DNA from: Manduca sexta
Taxonomy: Eukaryota > Arthropoda > Insecta > Lepidoptera > Sphingidae
Length of the DNA stretch: 64,000 bases
NCBI RefSeq assembly: GCF_014839805.1
Contig: NC_051131.1
Coordinates: 2,964,913 to 3,028,912, forward strand
Reading direction: 5' to 3'
Shown: piece by piece, positions 1 to 12,900 of the stretch
Layout of the letters: each line of letters starts with the position of its first letter
Position numbering within the stretch: the stretch's first letter is position 1
Translations under genes and position numbers: made by a program
The notes under the pieces: model-generated
Told to the model about the DNA's origin: nothing
Database searches by the model: none
The model's input: only the letters and a program-made list of their open reading frames with translations

Positions 1-183
1 TAGTTTTCTGGGATATTTTTTTCCGATTGACTTGATGTGTATCTTCATATTATGATGTTTTATTCTGATGTATAACCAATATCACTGTTAAGTTTCATCC
101 AAATCCGTTCTGTAGTTTTTTCGTGAAATAGGAACATACATACATATATCCTCACAAACTTTCGCATTTATTATTAGTAGGAT
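1..183 (+). repeat. Interspersed repeat tail
   Basis: Ends with a phrase (ccgttctgtagttttttcg, then ctttcgcatttat and agtagga) that recurs in degenerate form at about 15075-15180 and 17680-17770, all in introns or flanks. It looks like the 3' part of a lepidopteran non-autonomous element. Confidence 0.5.
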
Positions 184-252
184 AAACTATAACACAAGCG
201 TATATAACTATCAATAATTATTGCATTCTTAACTATGCTTTTGTTTTTTTAG

Positions 253-3200
253 CGTACAACCTACCCGGTGAATTCAGCCATTGTTATAGATCATCCAAGC
301 ACTCCAAACTACTCCCTATTAGTCAAATAAGTAGCCAACAGCGAAGAGTTAACACAAAAAAATTCGGTAAGCCTGTCCAAATAACTAAATACCGTCAATG
401 GGTACTAAAAATATGAAATATATAAAATAAACCCTATCCGAAACAAGAAATATCAAAATTGACATGAAGATGGAAATACTAAGTTAGTAATAGTTCACGT
501 CGCGTCTAAAAATACTTCTATTATCCAAAAAATACAATTTAGTTCTGTTGTTTGGTCGCGTCATATACCTTTCATTACAATACAGAACTGCTTTATACAA
601 TATCACCTTAAAGTTAAACAAACGCGCACTGGCGGCAAAATTACCGTCGGCGTTTCGATGACACGACGATAATATATGTGAGTTGCGCGCACGAATGGAG
701 ACGACGTAGGACGCCTCACAAAGCCTTATTCATCGCATTGCCAAAAAACAGTTTGTGCGCATTTAAGCTAAAAGGAAACTTGTAAATTAGGCTATAGATT
801 TAATGTTAATTCGCTAAGGCAACCTTTGAGTTAAATCACAAAGTATTAATGTATAATGTAATATCACAGAATTGCTGGTAAATATATCCTATATTTTATA
901 TTCGCCCAGATAGCGATCACCGTACACAAGGTGTTAAAAACTCGCCATTGTGGCGCACGTGAATCGCGTTCCGAGATCAGCCTGTGTAGATCCAATTCTA
1001 ACAGGCCGGCATAATTGTGTCGACGGCCGAGGGGTAATCTCTCGTCAGTCGACATTATATTGGACCCCCCTCCACTTACCATCAGAAGTGGGATCAATTT
1101 GCCGTGCCCATGGAAAGAAAAACCATAAAAATGTTATATTAAATAAACATATATCAACCTGGTCGTATTCGATGTTTGCAGAGGATGAAATGGATTCATT
1201 TGGATGGAGTATGGATTTGAAGGACAGGAAAATTCTATTTGGAGGCCCTGCTATGTTCTCAGGTGAATAAACACATAATCAATATTACAAACACTCTTTA
1301 ATACATCATAGAATGAATACGGTACTCACTTACTATCTATATATATATATAAAAATGAATCCGTATTTCCCTTGGTCACGCCATCACGCGTGAACGGCTG
1401 GACCGATTTCACAATTTTTTGTTGTTGTGTTTGTTATTGTCAGGAGAAGGTTCTTATGAAAGAAAAAATAAAAAAATTTGCGCGGAAAATTTGAAAATTT
1501 AAGACGGCAATATTAATTTTACATAACTGTCAGTGGTTTGAAATAACTGTCAGCAATCGACAGAATGCGCGCGTGCATACATAGTTAAGACAGGACAACG
1601 TCTGTCGGGCCAATTAGTAACCAGTAATGTTCCACAACACATATAACCGAATCCTTTTATCTCACAAATTAGTAATACGCTAGCTACCGTCTATATTTTG
1701 GTTGAAGATTTTTACCTACTTTGTTTTCTAAGTCGCGGCATGGCAACAAGTTGACTGCATCCGGGGTTCAATCTTCGGTACTGGTGGTAGGTCTCTCATA
1801 TGTGAGAGTCCGCCTCAATCCTTGCAGTGTCTATTTCTGCTACCAAGAAGCAGAGTGTAGCTACGATTGTGTTCCGATTTGAAAGACACTGTAGCCAGTG
1901 CAACTACTGGACATAATAAGACTTAACATCTCATGTCTTAGGATGGCGAACGCAGTGGAATACCAAACAATACTTTGTAACTCAAGGTGTTGGATGGCGT
2001 TTCTACTGTTTATGGGCGTCGTATTGCTTACCAGCGAATGGCAAGCTCGTCTCGTCATTCAAAGCAATAAAAAACAAGTCGGGTAGAGTTATAGCCTGTG
2101 TTCAGTATCAACCAGCTATTTGAAATGACCAGTGGCAGGGGATCGTTCTTTATGTACATAACACACGGAATAATATCTAGTTTACACTTCTGCCTACCCT
2201 TAAATGTGGAAAAGAGCATAATGCTATGTATGTATATTTTTCAAGGACGTGCAATGGCATCTGCCGATTCAGCGATAACATCAATAAGTGGACATTCGAA
2301 AGGTGTAGACGTCAAATACAATTTAGGTGAGCACTCTCTATCTTCTATGCATTAACTTTGAGACATAGTGTATTTAAAACTAACAACCATATTTTGAGCT
2401 TTAATGTGGGCAGCATAAATAGCTTTTTGTCGGTTCCTGTATCAGAAGAGGCTAAGGCTTTATTAAAAAAATATTTTCATTTCATCAAAATTTAGTAGGC
2501 ACGGGTAAAAATGGACGTACGGAGCGACATAGTCGTGAAATAACGACCAAGCTCCTTAAATAAAGATTAAAAAAAAAAACATATTTTTTGAGACTGTAAT
2601 ATTATACAAGGTGTATCACAATCGTGGGGCACCAAAATCTATCGATGAATATGATTTTATGTGGCTAAAATTTTGGAATATTTATTTGCTTTAAGAAAAT
2701 CGGTTTAAAAATTTACTAACTGCGGATTAACTGTCAATGACAGTCAATAAAGTAAACCACTAAAAACATATTCTTATGGATCTCAACACAGAGCCAAATT
2801 GCAAATGCTAATAATATGGATTATTATGGAGTTTAATTAGAAATAAGAGACTTTTAGATTTGTCGTCGGGCATACCTCCTTCTGTTATTAACCTGCTGGC
2901 ACAAAATATAGATTACCATCTAATTAAAGAAATATGTGGATTTTAGGTTACAGTGTCGCAATAGGCGCTTTCTTTTCTGACAAAATCGTTTATGCTGTTG
3001 GATCGCCTTTTGGACAAAACGGCCGCGGAAAGGTAATTTTTTTTAATACTATTGAAACATTTAGATTGTATTAACGACGTGGTGGTTGCAATGGCTCCCT
3101 GCACTTATTCTGGAGTACCCAATCTTGGACAAGCCGTGGTAGACAAAAACACAGTCCTCAGTTTTCATACGCTGCCATTAAGGAAACGAGTCATGCCCAG

Positions 3201-6200
3201 ACACATCAAAACTTCATCCTCGTAAAGATACAGGGCACTAACTTTTATGTGGTGGTGATTTCTAGCCGAGTTTCGGCCTCGGCGGCCATTCTTAACGGAG
3301 ATCAGCCAAGTACGTAGGAGATATTGCGCGCAATACACAGGTGCACCCTCTATTCCTTCACTCCTATAGTCTGGTGAGAGGGTAACCCATCATGACCAGA
3401 TAGAGATCAGGCGAGGGACCAACGGCTTTACGTACTTTCCGAGGCACGGGGGCTTCACACCGCCATCTTCCTGACTCTGAGCTGCGACTGAGTAATTTTT
3501 AAGATAGCCCAATTACAATCATTTTGGCCCGACCCGGTATTCGAACCCAGGACCTCAGCGCGGTAGTCGTTCTCCACTGTGTGCAATTACAACTACGCCA
3601 CCAAGGCAGTCGAACTTTAATGTAAGGAAGCTATAATTTGAAATTAACCAATATTTTTACAGGTGGTTTTCTTCAATAAGGATTGGAAAGTAATGTCGTC
3701 TATAAGTCATAAAAATATTGGCACGATGTTTGGCGCGGTGCTGGCGACTGCCCATATATTCAGTGATTCACTGACTGACTTGCTCGTGGGAGCGCCGACC
3801 GAGGCTGCAAATCACGACTACGACACCGGAGCTGTTTACTATTACAAAACTGGGAGTCGACGTGTAAATATAAGCTTGTATTTTTAATTAATAGTTTTTA
3901 TCACTAGGATTCGATGAAAATTTTTAATATATTTAAATTCAGTCAGGTTGATTTATTTTCTGGGTAAGTTTAATCTTCATTTTGAAAATCAACCCTTATT
4001 AGTTATTTAACGCGACTTCGCCGAACTTCACTGCTTGTTAAAAAGCGCTATTTGCGGTTCGAAGTCGCAAACTGAGTTTCAAACCCCAACATTTTATATA
4101 TTTATTAAGTATACCTACATAAATTATATACAGTCAAAATCATTATGTTAATTACTTTTTACAATTAAAACATATAAATAATGTAACTTTATATTAAAAG
4201 GTATTTTTTGTACATTATTAAATATATCTTAAAAATGACAATGCATAATTAAAAAAATGAATGGCGAAGTTCTCAAGATCCAAATGGTTAGGGATTCAAA
4301 GTAAGGAATCTCCTCACTATTGTACTGTGTCCAACATTACTGCCTTCTACATTTGGCCTCTCAGCCAACAGCCAATTGAGAACTTCTGGAGATGTTGGAC
4401 AAGGCTCTTTGGTATCAACCCGTGGGCAGAAACGACACTCAAGACAATAAATATAAAGTCCACATCCTGCATGTTAGTAACCTCGTGTGCCAAGTCCATA
4501 TATGTTAACATAATAAATCTATTATAATAAATTAAATGCCTTTTCCCTAAAAGAATAATGTTCTATCGATTTATCTAAACTTGCAATGACACATCAGGCC
4601 GACATAATTGTGTCGACTGTCGGGGGGTAATCGTCTCTCGTCAGTCGATATTTTATTGGACCCCACTCCACTTACCATCAAGTGCAGCGGGTTCTCTGCC
4701 TTGCGCGTGTAAAAAAAAAACTTAAGTGTCAAAAAATATTTTGATAGAGTTTTAACTAAATTATTTCCCCGACGCCACCGTGTGATACAATCAGTCCCTT
4801 GTTTGTTTCAGAGTGTACAAATGAGCATTGAACATACAAAAATTATTAGTGGGTACCAACCGGGATCGCTCTTCGGCAGCGCAATCATAAGTGTCGGCGA
4901 CTTGAATGGCGACGGAAAAGATGGTAGGTTCAAAATACGTTTATTTCACCCTTACTTATCGTCACATATATCTTATATATTATATTATATGATCACATAT
5001 GTCATATGATAGGACCCTTTTGTTTAATTTCCTTTACAACTGGCTTTTTTAGCTATAAACATCCATATATTTCAGGGTAAAATGCCTCCTTAGTACAATA
5101 TTTTGTGTCCCAATTTTCTATGAACGGAAGTGGATAATTAACAATTCCAACTGCTCATCTTTCTATTTGATTAATATTGCGACATAAGGATAGACTAGTG
5201 TTCCCTGAGACTCGCCGAGCTTCACCTCTCGGTGTCATAAAATACGACCCGCTGCTGACCCTACACACACACTTGCCAGCTACCAGTACAACAGGAGTTG
5301 TAGTGGTGGGTGTGCGGGCGGGAAAGTCACTTACTTACTAACAATATAACTATAAATGTAAATGTTTAGATGTTAGTTCTTATAAACTCAGAAACCAAAA
5401 AAACTCAAGATGATGCAGAAATGATTTGGCTTATTTTCACATACGTCCGCCTAATCTCAACCAAACCTGGTGCATCAGTGTTTTTTTTTATTTCCTTGAA
5501 TGACGAGACGAGCTGGCCGTTCGCCTGATGGTAAGCGATACGACTGCCAATAAACAGAAACACCATCCAACTTGAATTACAAAGTATTCTTTGATATTGC
5601 ACTGCGCTCGCCATCCTGAGACATGAGATGTTGTCTTATTATATCCAGTAGTACACTGGCTACAATATAAGTGCTCATTGATCTAGATACTACACACATG
5701 ACCTGTAGTTTCACAGCTTATTTATGCATTAGTTTATGCAAAAGGATGCATATTTACAGAGCACATAGGAGAGGATGTAGAACCTGTAGACTTTGGCAGA
5801 ACTTGTGTATTCTTTGTGAATTATCGCTTGCTTAAACGGTGAAGGAAAACATCGTGAAGAAACCTGAGAAATTCTCTATAGGAATTTCGAAAGTGTGTGA
5901 AGTCTACCAATCCGCACTAGGCCAGCGTGGTGGACTAAGGCCTAATCCCTCTCAGTAGTAGAGGAGGCCCGTGCCCAACAGTGGGACAGTATAAAATACA
6001 GGGCTGATATTATTTATTCTTATTTACATCTAGAAATAGCGATTGCTGCGCCGTACGAGGATGAGGGCAAAGGCGCTGTTTACCTCTACTGCGGGTCCTC
6101 ATTCCTGGATGCATCATCGAATGTGTTGCTTCAACGACTCCAGCCAGAAGGCCTCCACACCTTCGGCTTGAGCCTGTCCTCTCCCAGCGACTACGATGAA

Positions 6201-6916
6201 AATGGATGCAATGGTTAGTAAAACTTTATTTTAGAAAATGGCTTACAATTATTACAGTTTATAATGACCATTTTAAAATATCTTTGTAACAAATAATTCG
6301 AAGCTCGAAGACTTATTCGAAACTGTAAAGATAATCTAAATTCGAAACTATAAAATAACTTTTTTTGTCACGTGGGCGAACAAAGTTGCGCCTATGATAA
6401 TAATGCATTAAAACAAGATATAAATATAATTATTAATACTTAATTACATATGAATCTATTGTATAAATACAGACACTTTAGATTACGGATAAAACTAATA
6501 ATAAAAAGACAAAGATAAATCAAAGAAGTTCGGGTTGGCAAATTAGGGGAATAAAAAGATAACGCGTCTCTCTCTCTCTCCTAGCTTATAAACCAACCTT
6601 TCAGTAACTCCTTATAATGAAAATTACTATGGAAAATAATTTCTATTTCTGCAGTCATCTCGATTACTACCAGACGAGCAGTCTACTTTAATTATTTGGT
6701 AAAAAAAAATGTAGTTATATAAGAATTATTTACGAACCGTTGTCAGCATGGATAATGCATTACCACAAAGCGACGCGTCAGATATTCCAAATGTTAATTA
6801 GATATATTTTGCACACAGAGCTGGCGATTGGCGCCCCACAGGACAATGCAGTAGTGTTGTACAAGTGCTTGGCGTCTGTTGTGCTGACAGTCTTCGCCGT
6901 ATTTCCCAACCTCCGG
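253..6916 (+). CDS. Integrin beta-propeller exons
   Basis: Eight exons encode visible residues 1-317, most of the seven-bladed propeller head that contacts ligand and the beta subunit. The one canonical calcium loop is DLNGDGKDE, split by the intron between 4923 and 6034. The blade before it ends FSDSLTDLLVGAPTE and lacks the D-x-N/D-x-D pattern. The next blade carries a degenerate DYDENGCNE followed by LAIGAPQ. The usual CAPR-like motif of blade 2 is replaced by FGGPAMFSG, and the loop after it is short. A calcium-dependent propeller is typical of the family; reduced metal binding here is inference. The exon at 253 starts mid-codon after a TTTTTTAG acceptor, so coding sequence continues upstream of the window. 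Confidence 0.9.
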
Positions 6917-9900
6917 GTATTTATTTCCCAGAATATACGCAGAAATAAATAATATTTCGATAACGATACGACCGCCATTTGTACTTCCTATTTATTGATA
7001 TTCTCTGTTGTATATTTCGCTCTCTTAATAAAATAATGACCTATTTCAAAATTGTATATGTGGGAATCGTCTAAAAACTAATTTCTGTTGGCGACCTTCA
7101 CTTTTTCTTCCTTTTTTTTATGTTATAGGTTTAATTTTTCATCTATCTTTAATAAGTTCAATTTTATAGCAACTTAAAAAAAAGGTCGTAAACACAAATT
7201 CGGTGCTTTGACGATTCCCACAAATTAACAATTTTGGAATAGGTTATTAAAATAAAAATTCTTTATTCATCACGTAGGGGAACATAGTTGCACTTATGAT
7301 AAGTCAAGGTACATGAGAATATTTAATTATTACTTAATTAATTAAGTATTTATTATTTTATAAAGAGAGCGATTTACTTTTCTTCATGTACAATGGAGTT
7401 CAAATAAATATTTAGCACAGCGTGAAGAAACAGCTTAATAGGCCGGCGTGATTCCGTCGAATGGCATGAGATATCCGTTTGCCATTCAATACTCTCAGGT
7501 GCAATGACACTTCATTGTCGTGTTTGAATAAAAAAGAATCAACCACTATGTAGTTGAAAATTAAAATAGCGAAATACATGTTGATTTTACTATAAAGCTT
7601 TTATTCTGAATAATTTGCAGATTTCAAGTGTGGAGTTATTATTAGAAGCTATTTTTGTGGATAATACACCGTGATTTTATAGTCGTTTTAGAACCAAAAT
7701 GTGGTTACTTAGAACAATTTGTAGGATCAAAAAAATATTGATTAATTGTAATGTTAATAATAAAAAATATAGTTTTCGATAATATTTTTCACTCGTTCAA
7801 GTTTGATAATGATAGTAACGTCGCGACAATTTTTCATAGTTATGAATCCCACCAATCGTGGTAATCGTAATAGTACGTGAGATTTAGTTGCATTACCACG
7901 AGTTCACATTTATTATTCGTGAACATTAATTTCAATGTTTAAAAACAATAATTGTTACATCAATATTTTTTAACTCTATTATTGATATAAAATTTCAAAT
8001 TTCTGGTTCCAAAACGACTATAAAATTACGATGTATAATACAGTACATCACAATACAATATTCCAACACAATATTCCGTATAATCTTTATAAAAAAATTC
8101 AGATATATTGTATTAATATCTAAGTACTTTATATTTTCAAAATATTTACAGGATCGCAGAAATGTAAAAAGTCCGTATCCTGATAGAAATGAAACTTATT
8201 TCGTTTTCGATTCGTGTTTTGACGTCAAATACCCGAAGAAACTAAAAACTGTTATAGCGAGTAAGTATGATTATGTATTAGATTTGATATATTTTGCTTG
8301 AGGATTTCTGGGTAGGTAATTGCATTGTCTATTCTAACCAGAATGCAACCAAGAAAGTTTTAGCCAACTATATACCGCGCCCTTATAACTAAGGTGACCT
8401 AACTCAACAAAAGACGATTTTTGGAGATTTAGGAGATTTAGAGAAGGCAGTGAATTGGAGGGTCGTCGAAAGTGAGAATATCTGTTTCTGTTCTATAATT
8501 TTGTCTATTTCTCGTCTTAGGGTTATAGAGCAAGCTTTGGAAGGTCATTATCAAACAGACATTATCAAACATTTTTAACAAAATCAGAAAATATAAGTAT
8601 AAATTTTGAGTTAGGTCACTTAGTTCTAAGGAATACTTAATTGACATTATGATACTTCGCCAAATGTTCCAACCTAACCCATATTTCCATAGAATTGTGG
8701 CTACCTTGCTGACTTCGAAAAACATGGGGTTTGAGAAGCGAAGTTCAATATTCTACGTATATCTTATTGGCCATGAACGAAATGAAACACCAAAGCAGAT
8801 TTAGGTCCGGTTCTGTCAGAAATGACAGACGCCGGCGCATAAAGTACACTCATCCCCGAAAAGAATTATAATATATATTATGGAAAGTCATCCCTCAGAA
8901 ATTATACGATCATGAGGAATGAAAGCGATTCGAGATTTTGGGATTGACAAAATGGCGACCTGATTTTGTAGTCTCTTTTTGTTTTCTGCTATTATTACTC
9001 GACATTGGCATAATCACCGACAAATAAACGGTGACAGCCATAATATAAAAGAGGAAGAAGAAAGCGATTTGATTTTGCCGCAGTCGACGCTAGCTTTTAT
9101 ATTAAAATTTAATACATACAATATTTCACATTATTTCCAGAAATTGAAGTAACCGTCCAAATTAAACACCCGGACGCAACCTTAGCGATGCCTCACAAAG
9201 ACGGAAAGTACAATGTCACACTAGATATAAAGAAAACACGGTATTGTGAAAAAATTGGAGTAAGCACGCCTGAGGTAAGCATTAGTATCAACTAATTTTA
9301 CTATACAGTCTATACATCTATAATAAAAGAGCCACTGCGTTGGTGACATATTTTTTATGTCGGCACGGCTAAGTGACCATCTACAGCTGACACCTGAAGG
9401 TAAGTGGAGTTGGGTCCTATAGAATGTCGACTGTCGAGAGACCAGTCGACACAATTATACCAGCCTGGTGGAACCGGATATACACAGGCTAATCCCGGAA
9501 CGCGACACACTTACGTGGGCTACTATGGCGGGTTTTAACACATTGTGTACGGAGGTCCCTATCCGGACGGATATAAAGTATATCCAACCACCAGCAAATT
9601 TATTGCGTGTGCGGTACAGTTCGAGTTCAAATCTCGGATGAAACTAGTATAACATTGAAATAGAATTGAATAGTTATTAGTAATATAATAAAGGTGTTGC
9701 TCTCGGATTCGCGCGCTTGAAAACCTCTCCCACTATAAGAATATCTAAATCATTAATCATTGCAACGATCTATAGCGCCTTTCACTTATAAAATTAGATT
9801 TCAAATTCAAATATTTCTCAAATCCCATAAACAGTTACAGCGTTAACTTGTAGCATCCAAAAAATTTCACAAATATTCGCATTTAAACGTACGCGCTTTT

Positions 9901-12900
9901 TTTCAGCACGGCAACTACAACATAAAAATATTTTACAATATACAAGCTCGTTTAGTAAACTCTCCGATCAACGAGACGGATTTCGACGGCAAACGCGTCA
10001 TCCTGAGCGGGCGTAGTGAGTTATCAATATCGGACAATGTATGGGCCGCTGAGTGTAAGGTCCAGAATGCTTGCAAAGCAGATTTGAGCCTGAAGATAGC
10101 GACCTCGCCGCGGTAAGTTCTAGTATGAAATGAGGAAAGTTACGTGTGACGAGACAAGGAGAACTCTACATTTAAAGAATTTGTATCAGATTTTAATTAT
10201 TATGTTTACGATTGTTATTTACAACATTTTTTAAGGAAAAGTGGTTTCATTAAGCGAATATTGATAACACCACAGAACAACTATATTTTTGTGGACAAGA
10301 CGGTGTGAATATAGAACAAACTCTTTCTAATTTGTATTTGACACTTTATGTAGTTTTGCCGGGCTACTAAAGCCCGCTTAATGTCACAAGAATCCGTCTA
10401 AAGATTTTGAAAAGAGCAACACCGGAGTTTCTTGCCCGTTCTTTGGTAAGAACTGCTTTTCGAATGGATGGTAGAGTTAATATTGGTGGAATCTAAATAA
10501 TGTATATCATTTTATAGGTTCAAATAAATTATTCCATTTCATTCATTTCAAAACAAGAATAACTGAAACTTTTCTTGACACTATCATATAGTTTGCCACA
10601 AAATGTACCGCAGGAATTATTTTTGTTAACCAGACTCAAATTAGCAACACAATTCCAGGGGATCATACATGATCGGGTCTATGGAGCCTATAAAAGTGAA
10701 TATGATATTAGAAAACAAAGGTGAAATAGCTTACGACGCCTGCGTGGAACTGCAGCTAGAGGGAGCGGCAATGAAGAAAACACCAACTACCTCCTGCACT
10801 CATCACCCACTTACTAACACGTTGAAATGTGCACCCAGCTATGCACTGAAGACCGATAAATCCTGGGTAGGTTGAAAGTTCTAGATGCTGTGTATTTCGT
10901 GTGTGGTACAATAATATCGCTTTGAAATCCGGGATCGACTTTCAGGTCGACCCAAATTATATTGGGTTTTTTCGCTCAGTATCAGTCCGGAGTCTGGAAT
11001 TTCCAGGGTTGATATTAGTTGGAGCAAAATGATATTGGATTTTTTCTGCTCATTATCACTCTGGATATTGTGTTCGATTTGGCCGTAGGCTCGCCTCCTA
11101 TAACATCATGGAACTAAACACACATAGTGAAAAGTGACGGCCCTAGTTGCACCCCTGCCTACACGTCCGAAGAAGGGCGTCATGGGTTTAAATCTAGTTA
11201 TTTTCTAAAATTTTATGTATCAAATCCTAAAAAAGTTTTGTTAGATAATTAGTTAGATGTTTGATTGCATTTTTGGATCTAGCTGGTAAAAAGACTATAA
11301 TAGAGCAAATAATGAACCAATTCAGGCAGCAGGAAGGGTTAGACGAATTCTATCTTACAGTGCCGAAGGGTGACACAACATATGATAAAGAAGTCCGATA
11401 TTTGACTATGTAGATCTTATTGGCCATGAACGAAATGAAACACAACAGCAAATTTATGTCCGGTTCTAACGATGACAGACGCCGGCGCGTAAAGGACATT
11501 CATCCGATCATGAAGAATGAATGCGATTCGATTTTGCTACTTATGTTCTCTTTTACTACTAATAAACATAAATGCGGGCCTAAAATCGTTCCAACGAAAA
11601 TTAAATTTATATACCAACCAAAGGACCAACCAAGTTACCAAAGGAAGCCCGGCAGGGATATATATTATGGTTCCTTCGCTACTGCTATTTTATCACCCAT
11701 TCCCATAAGCATTGGCTAAGCTAACTTGTAAATTGCAAAATTAATTTACATTACAGGAAACTACAGACATAATACTAAAAACAGAAACCTTGACAAACAA
11801 AAATAAGCAAATTAATTTAACGTCACGTTTATACGAGCATTGTACTGATCCTGCAACATTTAAAGAACAAAACTATACTATTACTGTACTAGCGAATTCT
11901 GAAGGGATTACTGTAAATGGGTAAGTGATAAATTAAAGAATATATAAGGGCAAATAGTGATGTCGGATGATCAAGATTAGTTCATATAAATTTCGTCTGT
12001 TGGTGGTAGGATATATTTTATATCCGCCCTGATAGAACCAACGTATACAAGGGGGTAAAACCCGCTATAATGACCCATATAAGTGTGTCGCGTTCCGGGA
12101 TCAGCCTGTGTATATCAGGTTCCAACAGGCCGGCATAATTGTGTCGACTGCCGAGGGGTAATCTCACGTCAGTCAACATTCTATTGGACCCCACTCCACT
12201 TACCATCACGTGCACGGGTTAGTTTAACGTGCACTTATAAAAAGAAGGTAATTTTTGATGCGCAACTTGATGAGCATTGTTTTATAAGAGCGCGCGTTAA
12301 TTATTTGTTATTATGTACAAAAGTTTGTATATAAATTTGTCAACAGTGTTGGCCCTCAGATACGATATTGATGAACCTTAATTACTAGACTAACTAGACT
12401 AACTTTAAATTTCTTTAACAGAAAAACAAACATCGGTGACGTAGTGAGCATGACGACATTAGAAGTAACTGATTCAGGAAAACAGTTTCAACATAATTAC
12501 ATGGTGAGAAGTTTTTTAAATAGTTTCTTAGTTAAAATGTTGTATGAGAAGCCGATTCGCAACATTATAAGATTGTTGTAGAATAACAAGGTCCTAAAAG
12601 CGGCGATTTCTTGATTGGTTGAGGAACGGACTGCGGAGACCCGCACTAGGCCAACGTGGTGGACTAAGGCCTATTCCCTCTCAGTAGCACAGGAGGACCG
12701 TGCCCAACAGTGGGACAGTATATAATACAGGGCTGATATTATTATAACAGATTCTATCTGGAAATGTATTAAATATTCAGTTAGAACCATATTCTTTTAT
12801 GACGACGATAGCTTCAATTGACGCCACTACGGCATTGGTACTTGATCAAGTGGCAGCAAATAGGAGCTATGGACCAGGAGGTTCGATTCTCAAGTCAGGC

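Noticed and set aside
950..1270. A 106-codon plus-strand protein starting at 950
   Set aside because: The first two thirds are repeat family A; only 1182-1262 is a real exon, joined in phase to 253-366.
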